Assembly: GCF_003464085.1 (NCBI RefSeq)
Contig: NZ_QSDR01000028.1
Span: forward strand, 1-60,983
Direction: 5' to 3'
Length of the DNA stretch: 60,983 nucleotides
Origin: Clostridium sp. AM58-1XD
Lineage (GTDB): Bacteria > Bacillota > Clostridia > Lachnospirales > Lachnospiraceae
Shown: piece by piece, positions 9,479 through 18,562 of the stretch
Position numbering within the stretch: the stretch's first letter is position 1
Layout: every line of letters begins with the position of its first letter
Made by a program: the position numbers and the translations under genes
The notes under the pieces: model-generated
Seen by the model: the letters and a program-made list of their open reading frames with translations, nothing else
Told to the model about the DNA's origin: nothing
The model's database searches: none

Positions 9479-10225
9479 TCATATTCTTTCATATTCAGCT
9501 TTTATGAATTCCGTAAAATTCTTCTCCAGCTGTTTTTTTACCGTTTCCACATCCACGTGTTTTATCATGGCGATCAATGATGTGGACTGAAGCAGAATAT
9601 CACTCATGGATTCCATAGGAACCTCTCCCAGCGCCCAGCATACGGCCGGCCAGCCGTCCGTTTCGATTAGAAGTTTGGACAGCGGCACATCCCTGATCAC
9701 CCGTTTCACAGCTTCACATTTTTCACCATCCGGACCCACGGTAAAATAACATCCGAGAGCCAGAAACGTTTCAAATCCCTCTCCTTTTTCGTCGGAATAC
9801 CAGTGAACGAGATATCGTCCGGGATACTCTTTAATTATATCTGCGGTCCTCTGCTCCTGGCCCTTTGTATGAAGAATCACAGGCTTATTTTCACGGCAGG
9901 CCAGTTCCAGCTGGCGGCGGAATACCTCTTCCTGAATCGTCAGGGAATTTTCACACCAGACGCTGTCCATTCCAATTTCCCCGATAATATCTGCATGATC
10001 CAGATACGGCTTCATGTCCTCAAATCTGATTTTTCCGGCATTCCACGGATGAAGTCCGAAGGAGCCATACGCCTGTTGTTTCCCGTCTTCCGCCATAACC
10101 GTTTTCAGCAGCTTTGCTTCTTTTGGGTCTGACGCACAGTATATCGTACGGATTCCCTGCTCTTTTCTGATCCGTCTCTCTTCTTCCGTCCCAAGATGGG
10201 CATGGGCATCAAAGATTCGTTCCAT
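9479..10225 (-). CDS. TatD-family metal-dependent hydrolase, last gene of the TPP-riboswitch operon
   Basis: 248 aa with all the metal-site motifs of the TatD/amidohydrolase fold: DAHAHLG near the N-terminus (HxH), GLHPW (~58), EIGMD (~80), ILHTKG (~116), LVHWYSDE (~139) and IETDGW (~188). Known TatD proteins are divalent-metal nucleases or hydrolases. The gene overlaps the 3' end of the upstream ATPase gene by 17 bp and has a GGGAAGG ribosome binding site, so it is co-transcribed with a thiamine-precursor transporter. This makes a hydrolytic step on an imported precursor possible, but that is inference; a general deoxyribonuclease role remains the alternative. Confidence 0.85.
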   Translation of the reverse strand: MERIFDAHAHLGTEEERRIRKEQGIRTIYCASDPKEAKLLKTVMAEDGKQQAYGSFGLHPWNAGKIRFEDMKPYLDHADIIGEIGMDSVWCENSLTIQEEVFRRQLELACRENKPVILHTKGQEQRTADIIKEYPGRYLVHWYSDEKGEGFETFLALGCYFTVGPDGEKCEAVKRVIRDVPLSKLLIETDGWPAVCWALGEVPMESMSDILLQSTSLIAMIKHVDVETVKKQLEKNFTEFIKAEYERI

Positions 10226-10970
10226 CGCCTTCCCTTTCCGAGGATGTCCTCATGATTTCATCATAGATCGTCTGTCTCAGCTCCCCCTGGCTGTAGAGCC
10301 ATCTCCTGTCTCTCCTGCCTTCCGGAACATTCAGCTCGGCGCATACTCCTGCAGGATTTCCTCCCAGAATGAGGATTCGGTCAGACAAATAAATCGCTTC
10401 GTCCATATCATGAGTGACGAGAAGCACCGTTTTATTCATCTTTTCCCTCATAGACAGAAGCCAGTCCTGCATTTCCCCTCTCGTAATGACATCCAGGGCT
10501 CCGAATGGTTCGTCCAGCAGCAGAATATCTGCCTTGCAGAGAGCCGTCCTTAAAAATGCCGCTCTCTGGCGCATCCCTCCCGAGAGCGCGGACGGATAAG
10601 AATGCTCATAGCCGGAAAGGCCGAAGGTATCCATAGCCTTTAAGGCCTCTTTTCTCATCTCGCCCGTCGTGTTATGAATTCTTCCATAAAGACATACATT
10701 ATCCAGAATGTTCTTCCACGGAAACAGCAGATCATTCTGAGGCATGTAGGCAAAACGGCCGGAGACCCCCTGGATTTTTTTGCCATCCACACAGATATCC
10801 CCCCTGTCCGGTTTTAAAACACCGGTCAGAAGTTTCAGGACCGTCGATTTACCGCCGCCTGAAGTTCCCAGAATACTGACAAATTCTCCTTCTTTGATGC
10901 TGAAATCCAGATGATCCAGCACGTTCTTATCTTCATAGGAAAAACTCAGGTCTGATACGCTCAGTTTCAT
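10209..10970 (-). CDS. thiZ: ABC transporter ATP-binding protein (ThiZ-like, thiamine precursor uptake)
   Basis: 253 aa from MKLSVSDLSF (AGAGGA ribosome binding site). Walker A GTSGGGKST (~35), signature LSGGMRQR (~130), Walker B ILLLDEPFGALD (~150) and switch THD. The ALSGGMRQRAAFLRT signature and FGALDVITR are typical of the nitrate/taurine/HMP-type importer ATPases. It energises the permease encoded upstream at the cytoplasmic face. The assignment to thiamine precursors rests on the riboswitch and the binding protein in the same operon. Confidence 0.85.
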   Translation of the reverse strand: MKLSVSDLSFSYEDKNVLDHLDFSIKEGEFVSILGTSGGGKSTVLKLLTGVLKPDRGDICVDGKKIQGVSGRFAYMPQNDLLFPWKNILDNVCLYGRIHNTTGEMRKEALKAMDTFGLSGYEHSYPSALSGGMRQRAAFLRTALCKADILLLDEPFGALDVITRGEMQDWLLSMREKMNKTVLLVTHDMDEAIYLSDRILILGGNPAGVCAELNVPEGRRDRRWLYSQGELRQTIYDEIMRTSSEREGDGTNL

Positions 10971-10989
10971 ATCAATCCTCTCCTTCTGA

Positions 10990-12036
10990 TCACTGCGGCA
11001 GAAATTCGTTCGTGTAACACTCATAAGCCGGTATTTTCCGGTCAATTACACCGTACTCTTTCAGAAAATCCGTATAGCTGTCCCAAACGCTGTCCTTCAT
11101 GGTCCCCCATGTTTCACTGTCCTCCATATATTTTCCAGCCAGATATTCCTGGGACATCTGAAGCATTTCTATGGAGTAATCAGGCGCGTATTTTTGGAGA
11201 ATTTCCGCACTTTCATCTGGATTTTCAACTGCGTAACGATATCCGGCTTCCGTAGCCTTCAAAAATTTTCTGACCATGTCCGGCTTTTCATCCAGCACCC
11301 TGCTGCCTGCTATAATCACCGGCGTATAATAATCCAGGCGGTCGTCCAGCTGGCGCAGTTCCATATAGCGGATAGGAAAGCCTTTCATTTTACATTTGAT
11401 ATTGTCCCATCCCTCATAGAACCACATAATATCAGCCTTATCCTTCAGAGCGGCAAACCCGGAACCGTCAGAAATCACCATGCTAAGCTTGGAAAAATCG
11501 GCGCCTTCTTTTGCCATCACTGCTTTCAGAACCGCCTCTTCTCCCGGGCCGCCCCAGCCGGCATACGTCTTTCCTTCAAAATCCGCAGGAGAATGGATAT
11601 CGCTCTCCTCATAAACTGCAAAGCCGGATGTATTATGCTGTATTACGGCAGCGACCGCCTTGATCGGAAGCGGGTCCTTTGAAGCCAGTGCTACGGTCAC
11701 ATCTTCCTGATAGCTGATCCCGAAATCGCCCTTACCTACGGACACAAGTGTTGCCGTAGCTCCTTCTGTCGGTTCCACAATACTCACATCCAGGCCGGCT
11801 TCTTCATAATATCCTTTATCCTTAGCCACATACAGCCCTGTGTGGTTTGTATTAGCTACGTAGTCCAGGATAACCGTTACCTGTTCCAGCTTTGCAGACG
11901 CCTCTTCTTTTTTATCCGCCCTCTGGTTCTCTTCCGTTTTTTCTGAAATCCCTGCGTCATTTCCATTTCCTTTGCAGCCTGTCACCGATAGCGCTGCTGC
12001 TGCTAACAAAATCGCCGCCATTGTCCTTTTTTTCAT
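10990..12036 (-). CDS. thiY: Substrate-binding lipoprotein of NMT1/THI5-like family (ThiY-like)
   Basis: 348 aa. Signal peptide with lipobox SVTGC (Cys21). The mature protein has the NMT1/THI5-like fold start (VTVILDYVANTNHTGLYVAKDKGYY), the GKGDFGISYQEDV pocket segment and a W-x-x-Y region. Members of this family capture N-formyl-4-amino-5-aminomethyl-2-methylpyrimidine or related pyrimidine precursors of thiamine. The start overlaps the permease stop (ATGA) and the ATPase gene follows after 19 bp, so the three form one importer. Confidence 0.85.
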   Translation of the reverse strand: MKKRTMAAILLAAAALSVTGCKGNGNDAGISEKTEENQRADKKEEASAKLEQVTVILDYVANTNHTGLYVAKDKGYYEEAGLDVSIVEPTEGATATLVSVGKGDFGISYQEDVTVALASKDPLPIKAVAAVIQHNTSGFAVYEESDIHSPADFEGKTYAGWGGPGEEAVLKAVMAKEGADFSKLSMVISDGSGFAALKDKADIMWFYEGWDNIKCKMKGFPIRYMELRQLDDRLDYYTPVIIAGSRVLDEKPDMVRKFLKATEAGYRYAVENPDESAEILQKYAPDYSIEMLQMSQEYLAGKYMEDSETWGTMKDSVWDSYTDFLKEYGVIDRKIPAYECYTNEFLPQ

Positions 12037-12821
12037 AAATTCTCCTCCTTAAACTCCCGTTTTTCTGTCGCCCCCGTCCTGGAATATGGCATAGCCAGAA
12101 TCTGTACAAGACGGATCAGTCCATTCATAAAAAGGCTTAAACATATGATTACGAGCACGCAGGCAAACACTTTATCCAGCATATACCCGTTTTTCACTCT
12201 CAAAAGATAATATCCCAATCCGCTCTGCGAACCGATCCACTCCCCGACAACCGCTCCGCTTATGCTGTAAGTAGCCGATACCTTCAGTCCTGATATCATG
12301 GACGGAAGGGCCGCCGGAATTTTTACCAGGCTGTATACGCTCCACTTACCTGCTCCGTAAGACCGGACCAGATTCACGTAATCCTCATCCAGCTGCTCCA
12401 TTCCATCCACAAAGCTCACTACGATCGGGAAAAAACACATGAGCACCACGGTGAGAATCTTAGGCGCCATACCAAATCCAAGGTAAATAATCAGAATCGG
12501 CGCCAGCACGATCATCGGAACTGTCTGTGTCACTACAAGAAGTGGGTAGATTCCTCTTTTTACAGATGGAAAACTGTCCATTGCGATTCCCAGAAACGCC
12601 GCCATTACAAATGCAATCCCCATTCCGGCCAGAGCTTCCATAACCGTTACAAAAGCATGACCGGCCAGATTCTTTCCGTCTGCAAAAAGAGCCGCTGCCA
12701 CCTCTGTTGGAGAAGGCAGTACGTAAAGAGGTATTCCGGCAATCCTGACAGCCGCCTCCCAAATCAGAACAATTCCTGCCAGAATCAGAACAGGAAGTGT
12801 CTGTCTTCCGTATTTTCCCAT
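12033..12821 (-). CDS. thiX: ABC transporter permease (ThiX-like)
   Basis: 262 aa with about six membrane segments and the BPD_transp_1 cytoplasmic loop. The EAA-like region (VRSYGAGKWSVYSLVKIPAAL) precedes SGLKVSATYSISGAVVGEW, characteristic of the SsuC/TauC/ThiX permeases. First gene after the TPP riboswitch, with a GAGGAGGATAAATA ribosome binding site. It forms the channel for the binding protein and ATPase encoded next. Confidence 0.87.
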   Translation of the reverse strand: MGKYGRQTLPVLILAGIVLIWEAAVRIAGIPLYVLPSPTEVAAALFADGKNLAGHAFVTVMEALAGMGIAFVMAAFLGIAMDSFPSVKRGIYPLLVVTQTVPMIVLAPILIIYLGFGMAPKILTVVLMCFFPIVVSFVDGMEQLDEDYVNLVRSYGAGKWSVYSLVKIPAALPSMISGLKVSATYSISGAVVGEWIGSQSGLGYYLLRVKNGYMLDKVFACVLVIICLSLFMNGLIRLVQILAMPYSRTGATEKREFKEENL

Positions 12822-12942
12822 TATTTATCCTCCTCTGTCACATGAACATTTTTCCAATCGTAGAATAATCAATCCGCAGGCCGGACCTGCGCTCCTGAGT
12901 GCGGACGCATCCACGGCCGGAGCGCTGCTGCTTTCCCGATCA

Positions 12943-12984
12943 GTAAAAAAGACCATCCGGATACCCGAAAAGGCAGGGACAGTC
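12943..12984 (-). terminator. Riboswitch expression-platform terminator
   Basis: On the minus strand GACTGTCC and GGATGGTC pair (with G-U pairs) and are followed by TCTTTTTT. It sits between the TPP aptamer and the permease start, as expected for transcription termination when TPP is bound. Confidence 0.65.
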
Positions 12985-12989
12985 TGATT

Positions 12990-13078
12990 CATTCCGTATC
13001 TTCCCTTCGTTGGCATTATCCAAATCAGGTTAAGGGTCGAAAATTCCTTTCCTCTCAGCCGTTAAAGCTCCCCTAGTC
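12990..13078 (-). promoter_or_regulatory. TPP (THI-box) riboswitch
   Basis: Read on the minus strand, the aptamer has the conserved elements CTAGGGGAGC, GGCTGAGAGGAAAGG, CGACCCTTAACCTGAT and GGATAATGCCAACGAAGGGA. These match the known THI-box consensus closely. It controls the downstream importer/TatD operon, which is therefore expected to be shut off when thiamine pyrophosphate is plentiful. Confidence 0.96.
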
Positions 13079-13255
13079 TCATTTTTCACTTTAAGTTTTG
13101 ATTTTATCACAAGCATCACGATTTGTAAAGGAGGCAGTTTATTTTTGCCTTCTCCACCTCTATTTTCAAAAATATGGAAGTATAATCCTGCCATTTTCCG
13201 TAAATCATTTTCTTAAACACTCATGTTAACAATTTGAGATGCGGAGGTAAGAATC

Positions 13256-14032
13256 ATGTCGGGATACAAAGTAGAAATCTGCGGTGTCAACACTTCGAAA
13301 CTGCCGCTTTTAAGCAATGAGGAAAAAGAAGAGCTGTTCAAGAAGATACTGGCAGGCGATAAAGAGGCCAGAGAGCAGTATATTAAAGGGAACCTGCGTC
13401 TTGTCCTGAGCGTCATCCAGCGATTTTCCAGCAGCAATGAAAATGTGGATGATCTTTTTCAAATCGGCTGTATCGGCTTAATCAAAGCCATCGATAACTT
13501 TGACATCAGTCAGAATGTACGTTTTTCCACATATGCGGTGCCCATGATACTCGGCGAAGTACGGCGTTATCTGCGGGACAACAATTCCATCCGCGTCAGC
13601 CGCTCTCTCCGGGATACGGCCTATAAGGCGATCTATGCCAGAGAAGGACTGATGAGAAAAAATCTGAAAGAACCTACAATTATGGAGATAGCCGACGAAG
13701 TAGGTATCAGCAAGGAAGAAATCACCTATGCGCTGGATGCCATCCAGAGTCCTGTCAGCCTTTATGAACCCGTCTATACCGACGGAGGCGACCCTCTGTA
13801 TGTGATGGATCAGATCAGCGACAAGAAAAACCTGGAAGAAAACTGGGTCGAAGACATATCGCTGAACGAAGCCATGAAACGCCTTCCGGAAAGGGAGCGC
13901 CATATCATCGATATGCGTTTTTTTGAAGGCAAAACACAGACAGAAGTCGCGGAGGAAATCCATATCAGCCAGGCGCAGGTAAGCCGGCTGGAGAAGAATG
14001 CCTTAAAGACCATGAAAAATTATCTCAGTTAA
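13256..14032 (+). CDS. sigG: RNA polymerase sporulation sigma factor SigG
   Basis: 258 aa; N-terminus MSGYKVEICGVNTSKLPLLS is diagnostic of forespore sigma-G. Region 2 (NLRLVLSVIQRFSSSNENVDDLFQIG, then VRFSTYAVPMILGEVRRYLRD), region 3 (EIADEVGISKEEI) and region 4 helix-turn-helix (TQTEVAEEIHISQAQVSRLEK) are complete. It directs late forespore genes after engulfment. Strong GGAGGT ribosome binding site. Normally sigG lies just behind spoIIGA-sigE on the same strand; here it is about 2.4 kb from sigE and on the opposite strand. Confidence 0.95.
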   Translation: MSGYKVEICGVNTSKLPLLSNEEKEELFKKILAGDKEAREQYIKGNLRLVLSVIQRFSSSNENVDDLFQIGCIGLIKAIDNFDISQNVRFSTYAVPMILGEVRRYLRDNNSIRVSRSLRDTAYKAIYAREGLMRKNLKEPTIMEIADEVGISKEEITYALDAIQSPVSLYEPVYTDGGDPLYVMDQISDKKNLEENWVEDISLNEAMKRLPERERHIIDMRFFEGKTQTEVAEEIHISQAQVSRLEKNALKTMKNYLS

Positions 14033-14041
14033 TGCCTTACA

Positions 14042-14086
14042 GCCCCGTTCCTGCATATCTGTTACAGATGATATGCAGAACGGGGC
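14042..14086 (+). terminator. Hairpin after sigG
   Basis: GCCCCGTTC-CTGCATATC and GATATGCAG-AACGGGGC pair over about 18 bp directly after the sigG stop. The downstream sequence is only moderately T-rich, so termination efficiency is uncertain. Confidence 0.65.
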
Positions 14087-14192
14087 CGTAATATTTGTCG
14101 GTTTATTTATTCATTTATTTGACATCTGCTCATACAGATACTAGAATTTAACATATAGATACGAAACTTCAGCAAAGGAGGTATATTACATA

Positions 14193-15011
14193 ATGAACAG
14201 AACGGTAACCGCCATGTATTTCAGTGGAACGGGGACTACGAAAAAAATGGTTTCCCATATCGCCGCCCATCTGGCCCATAGCCTGGGATACGAATGTGAA
14301 TGCTTCGATTTTACCCTTCCCGAGTCCAGAAAAATTTTTCCCATATTCCAGGAGGGAGACATTACAGTGATGGGCACTCCTGTGATCGCAGGACGCGTGC
14401 CTAACCTGCTTTTAAAATATTTGAACACCATCGAAGGAAACGGCGCTTACGGAATTCCGGTCGTCATGTACGGCAGCAGAAATTATGACGACGGTCTGAT
14501 CGAGCTCCGCAATATTATGGAAACGGACGGCTTTCATACAATTGCAGGAGGTGCTTTTGTAGGTGAGCATTCTTTTTCCAGCGTCCTTGGAAAAGGGCGC
14601 CCCGACGCAGACGATCTGACCGCTGCCGCCGTTTTTGCAGAAAAAGCTGCAGAAAAGGTTAAAAAACAGAATATACAGAAAGGCCCTGTTCCCGTAAAAG
14701 GGGAAACACCTCTCCGCCCTTACTATACACCGAGAGACCGGCACGGAAATGCCATTGATATCAGAAAAGTAAAGCCAAAGACGAATGAACGATGCATTCG
14801 CTGTGGTTTTTGTGCCTCCGGCTGTCCCCTAGGTTCCATCGACCCGAAAGACGTATCTATGGTGACAGGTATTTGTATGAAATGCTGTAAATGTGTCAAA
14901 GGCTGTCCGAAAGGCGCAAAATATTTCGACGATCCCGGCTACCTCTACCATAAAGAAGAGCTGGAGGCCATGTACGCCTCTGCGCGGGCTGCAAATGATA
15001 TGTTCTTATAG
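14193..15011 (+). CDS. EFR1-type flavodoxin/ferredoxin fusion protein
   Basis: 272 aa. The N-terminal flavodoxin-like domain has an FMN phosphate loop (YFSGTGTTKK, residues ~9-18) and a GTPVIAGRVPNLLLKYL segment. The C-terminal part carries two [4Fe-4S] motifs, CIRCGFCASGCP and CMKCCKCVKGCP. This is the architecture of the EFR1 family of clostridial electron-transfer proteins; its partner is unknown. AAAGGAGG ribosome binding site. It ends 10 bp before the convergent transporter gene. Confidence 0.85.
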   Translation: MNRTVTAMYFSGTGTTKKMVSHIAAHLAHSLGYECECFDFTLPESRKIFPIFQEGDITVMGTPVIAGRVPNLLLKYLNTIEGNGAYGIPVVMYGSRNYDDGLIELRNIMETDGFHTIAGGAFVGEHSFSSVLGKGRPDADDLTAAAVFAEKAAEKVKKQNIQKGPVPVKGETPLRPYYTPRDRHGNAIDIRKVKPKTNERCIRCGFCASGCPLGSIDPKDVSMVTGICMKCCKCVKGCPKGAKYFDDPGYLYHKEELEAMYASARAANDMFL

Positions 15012-15020
15012 CCGTCTGCC

Positions 15021-16349
15021 TTACCCAATTCCCCCAAAGGCAATTCCCAGTACATAAACGACGAATGTAAGTCCTACAAACAAATATTTCGTCACAGGTT
15101 CAAACCATTTTCCAAGCGCCTTTTTCCTACCTCTCTCCACTTCACTCCTGGCAAATCCCGGCGGGCATACCCAGAAGAACATGATACCCGCCAACAGCGC
15201 TCCAAGGGGGATCATATAAATGGATACAACGTCCATCCAGACGCCTACGGAGTCCGCGCTTTCAATAAATATTCCTACGGCGGCCGCAGCAAAGGCTACG
15301 AGTCCTACGGCGGCCTTTCTGGACAGCTTAAGCTGGCTCTCCAGCGCTTCGATCGGCGTCTCAAACAGGTTCATAAGGGACGTCACAGCTGCAAACAGAA
15401 CCGCTACAAAGAAAAGGATGGAAAAGAATCGGCCAAACGGCATTTGCCGGAATACGGCCGGGAGCGTAATGAACATTAAGGGCGGCCCTGCCGTCACATC
15501 GACCTGAAATGCAAATACGGCCGGTATGACCACAAGGCCGGCCAGCATAGCTGCACACGTGTCAAAAAAAGCCACATTTCTGGCACAGCCGACCACATCG
15601 GCGTCGTCTTTCAGATAACTTCCATATACGATGGTACCGGAGCCGGCTAGGGAGAGAGAGAAAAATGCCTGCCCCAGAGCGTACACCCACGTTTTCACAT
15701 CAGCGAGCTGTTCCCATCTCGGGACAAGAAGATACCGATATCCATCCATGGCCCCCGGAAGCAGGGCTACTCTTCCTAATAGAATCAGGAAAAACACGAA
15801 GAATACCGGCATCATTACCTTATTCATCTTTTCAATACCGCCTGAAATCCCAAACACCATAATTGCAAATGTAACAGCCAGGCCCAGCATATGCCATCCA
15901 ACGCTGCCAAAGTTTCCGGCTACCGCTCCGAAATACTCATTCATATCGCCGGCGGCCATCAGTTCTCCCGTAACGGAGGCAGAAAGGTATTTTAGAAACC
16001 AGCCTACGACGACAGAATACCCGATGGCAATTCCTAGAGAGCCGATCACCGGGATCATACCGATCACTGTCCCGCCTCTTTTTCCTCTCATACCGACCGC
16101 TTTGCCAAACGCACCTGCCGGTCCTGTCTTCACTGCCCGCCCATATGCCATTTCTCCGATCACTCCTGAAAATCCCAGCAGCACTACGAAGATGAAATAT
16201 GGAATGAGAAATGCCGCTCCTCCCATCTTTCCCGTCCGGTACGGAAACATCCATATATTTCCCATTCCTACGGCCGAACCGATACATGCTACGATAAAAC
16301 CAAACCTGGTACGGAACTGATCCCTGTTTTTCTCTGAAGTCTTTTTCAT
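15021..16349 (-). CDS. Sodium-dependent amino-acid/neurotransmitter symporter (NSS/SNF family)
   Basis: 442 aa from MKKTSEKNRDQF (GGAAGGA ribosome binding site); an upstream ATG at 16415 would add a repetitive Lys/Arg/Glu tail and has a poorly spaced site. TM1 contains the unwound motif FGFIVACIGSAVGMGNIWMFPY, as in LeuT, with the Na+/substrate residues around GSAVGMGN. About eleven membrane segments follow. Related proteins import amino acids with sodium; the substrate is not evident. It separates sigE from sigG in this genome. Confidence 0.88.
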   Translation of the reverse strand: MKKTSEKNRDQFRTRFGFIVACIGSAVGMGNIWMFPYRTGKMGGAAFLIPYFIFVVLLGFSGVIGEMAYGRAVKTGPAGAFGKAVGMRGKRGGTVIGMIPVIGSLGIAIGYSVVVGWFLKYLSASVTGELMAAGDMNEYFGAVAGNFGSVGWHMLGLAVTFAIMVFGISGGIEKMNKVMMPVFFVFFLILLGRVALLPGAMDGYRYLLVPRWEQLADVKTWVYALGQAFFSLSLAGSGTIVYGSYLKDDADVVGCARNVAFFDTCAAMLAGLVVIPAVFAFQVDVTAGPPLMFITLPAVFRQMPFGRFFSILFFVAVLFAAVTSLMNLFETPIEALESQLKLSRKAAVGLVAFAAAAVGIFIESADSVGVWMDVVSIYMIPLGALLAGIMFFWVCPPGFARSEVERGRKKALGKWFEPVTKYLFVGLTFVVYVLGIAFGGIG

Positions 16350-16456
16350 CTGCTGCAATTGTCCTTCCCGCTTACTCTCTCGTTTATTCTCTCGTTTATT
16401 CTGCACAGGCCGCATCCTGCTCCCGTGCGTTTCATCATCGTTTCATTCTATCATGG

Positions 16457-17197
16457 CTATTCAAATCGAACAATCTCTTTTTTCAGCCTCTTCATGATCT
16501 TCTTCTCAAGTCTGGAAATATATGACTGGGAGATTCCCAGCAGGTCTGCGACCTCTTTCTGAGTCATCTCGTTCCCATCCTCATTAGTCAGCCCGAACCT
16601 AAGCTCTACAATTTTTCTCTCTCGGGGAGAAAGACGGCTGATCGCGCAGTTCAGCAGATTTTTCTCAATTTCATTTTCCAGGTCCTTATAAATTACATCC
16701 TCGTCCGTTCCCAGGATATCAGACAGCAGCAGTTCATTTCCATCCCAGTCCACATTCAGCGGCTCGTCGATGGATACTTCCATTTTCGTCTTGTTATTCC
16801 GCCTTAAGTACATAAGTATTTCATTTTCAATGCAGCGGGAAGCATAAGTAGCCAGCTTTATATTCTTTTCCGGATTAAAGGTATTGATCGCTTTGATCAG
16901 ACCGATCGTTCCGATGGAAATCAGATCCTCCACGCCAACGCTCGTATTGTCAAATTTTTTAGCTATGTAAACGACGAGGCGGAGGTTATGTTCGATCAGG
17001 GTAGATTTCGCTTCCTTGTCATCTTCCGTTCCCAGCATCTGTATCATTTTGGCTTCATTTTCCCCGTCCAGGGGCGGCGGCAGGATATCTGCTCCCCCGA
17101 TATAATGAACTTCCCCCTGCCTTTTCAAAAGCAGGGTTCGGAAACTGGGCGCGGCCTTAAATTTAAAATGGTTCGGCATAGAAACTTTGATCAGCAT
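16457..17197 (-). CDS. sigE: RNA polymerase sporulation sigma factor SigE (pro-sigma-E)
   Basis: 246 aa. The pro-sequence (~1-32) ends at the processing region GEVHYIGG, equivalent to the conserved YYIGG site of pro-sigma-E. Regions 2 ([12 protein letters not shown], then [20 protein letters not shown]) and 4 ([21 protein letters not shown]) are intact, as is [19 protein letters not shown], typical of SigE. It drives early mother-cell transcription. The start lies 3 bp after the spoIIGA stop, with AGGAGG inside the spoIIGA 3' end. Confidence 0.95.
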   Translation of the reverse strand: MLIKVSMPNHFKFKAAPSFRTLLLKRQGEVHYIGGADILPPPLDGENEAKMIQMLGTEDDKEAKSTLIEHNLRLVVYIAKKFDNTSVGVEDLISIGTIGLIKAINTFNPEKNIKLATYASRCIENEILMYLRRNNKTKMEVSIDEPLNVDWDGNELLLSDILGTDEDVIYKDLENEIEKNLLNCAISRLSPRERKIVELRFGLTNEDGNEMTQKEVADLLGISQSYISRLEKKIMKRLKKEIVRFE

Positions 17198-17200
17198 GTG

Positions 17201-18049
17201 TTATATCCTCCTCGTCTTTTCATTCATCTTTTCATTCAGCAGCATTTGATAGGTGCCGTCGGGAGACAGAGGCTGCTTTACGATCGCCACCAGCGGCTTT
17301 TCAATTGTTACAGTCTCCCCGTCCTTTTCCACCGTCATGGAATCCATAAAAATTCCAGGCAGCATTCCCATCTTCGTTCCGATCGACGAAAATGGAATAT
17401 AGATAAAAGAAGGGATTTTTCCGCATATTTTTATCCCTTCTTCATATGTAAGAATATGAACCGGCGTTTTTGTGACCGGCTCTCTCAGACGGTTCCCTGT
17501 ATCCAGATATGCCGTTACCGTCTCTTCTTTTCCTCTGTAGCATAGTGTGACCTGATAAAAGTTGTTTTTTTCCCTCCTGATCTTCCACGTGGACATCATC
17601 ATATACCTCACGCCGAAATATCCTCCTGCAATGAGAAATGTCCATAAAAATAACGGCATCGCCTCTGCGCTTTCGCCGGCAAGAAGCCGTCTGATATAGA
17701 ACACCGCGTTCGTGTGAATATCGAGGGCATACAAAACGCCTCCCAGAGCCGTTGCAGTCAAATACAGAGCCGCTACCATTTTCAGGAGTTCCCTTGTATT
17801 CCTGATCGGAAACGCAATTTTCACCATCAGGCAGCCAATCACCGCCCATGTCAGAAAACGCTCCGCCCACCAGGGTATGTAGGGCCATATGCTCAGAACG
17901 CATACCCATACAGCTCCAAACACTCCGGCTGCTGCCAGCTTCCAGTAGGATGTTCTCAAATTCATTACACTTTTCAATATGTTCAACAGAAGAAAATCCA
18001 TCAAAAAGTTAATTAAAAACAGCACGTCTATGTATAAATCGTACGTCAC
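17201..18049 (-). CDS. spoIIGA: Sigma-E processing peptidase SpoIIGA
   Basis: 282 aa. GTG start after AAGGGG. Five or so N-terminal membrane segments (IDVLFLINFLMDFLLLNILK onward to ~150) are followed by an aspartic-protease domain with AYLDTGNRLREP (Asp ~182). SpoIIGA sits in the septal membrane and removes the pro-sequence of SigE after a signal from the forespore. Directly upstream of, and co-transcribed with, sigE. Confidence 0.95.
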   Translation of the reverse strand: MTYDLYIDVLFLINFLMDFLLLNILKSVMNLRTSYWKLAAAGVFGAVWVCVLSIWPYIPWWAERFLTWAVIGCLMVKIAFPIRNTRELLKMVAALYLTATALGGVLYALDIHTNAVFYIRRLLAGESAEAMPLFLWTFLIAGGYFGVRYMMMSTWKIRREKNNFYQVTLCYRGKEETVTAYLDTGNRLREPVTKTPVHILTYEEGIKICGKIPSFIYIPFSSIGTKMGMLPGIFMDSMTVEKDGETVTIEKPLVAIVKQPLSPDGTYQMLLNEKMNEKTRRI

Positions 18050-18175
18050 CGCCCCTTTTTCTTCCCCCTTTCTCTGATCGTAAGAACGAATCCCATAAAC
18101 AGGATTCCCGTCCCAGGCGTTTTAAGTTCCCGGGATTTTCCTATGTATAAAATGGCTCTCTCTCAGCACAGTACG

Positions 18176-18208
18176 ATTATACTCACCTTCCTCTTCAGAT
18201 TTTGTCAA
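18176..18208 (-). promoter_or_regulatory. spoIIG-type promoter with 21-bp spacer
   Basis: On the minus strand TTGACA (18208-18203) and TATAAT (18181-18176) are both perfect hexamers but 21 bp apart. The B. subtilis spoIIG promoter is likewise over-spaced and needs Spo0A~P. TTTGACA here overlaps the -35 and is one base from a Spo0A box in reverse (TTCGACA). Confidence 0.7.
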
Positions 18209-18454
18209 ACGGACGCCGGATATTCCTGTTTTTCATCGTGGAAATCCGTAGTATTAAGACGGGAATGGATGAATTAAGACTTAGATTTGCAAAAAAGAAC
18301 GCTATAAGACATGAATTTTGACCTGAAATGATCTCTATATGTGAAAAAACGTCAAGAAAATAGGATACATAGAGAGAATTTTTTCTTAGACGATGATACA
18401 TATTATCACAGTAATGACTACCTGCGCGTTCCGAGCACAGGTCACCGTCTTCAA

Positions 18455-18560
18455 TAACAAAGAGTTCCCCAAGCGGGATTCTCCGCCTGCGGCGGGTCGC
18501 TTCAGCGACATCATTCCTTACCGCCGCAGGGAGACCCTGCCCAGAGAACTTTCCAATGTA
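18455..18560. repeat. Family C GC-rich repeat, copy 1
   Basis: Arms CCTGCGGCGG (18486-18495) and CCGCCGCAGG (18521-18530) enclose GTCGCTTCAGCGAC, followed by GGGAGACCCTGCCC. Shares AACAAAGAGTTC with copy 3 (26431) and CTCAGCGACAT-like and CAGGGxGACCCTGCCC blocks with copy 2 (60260). Together with the spoIIG promoter, the arginase terminator and otherwise featureless AT-rich DNA it fills 18050-18658. Confidence 0.6.
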
Positions 18561-18562
18561 AC

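Noticed and set aside
12825..13016. 63-codon ORF in the riboswitch leader
   Set aside because: Lies within the aptamer/terminator region and is explained by the TPP riboswitch.
15631..16320. 229-codon plus-strand ORF opposite the sodium symporter
   Set aside because: Antisense shadow; the minus frame has clear NSS motifs and the plus product shows none.
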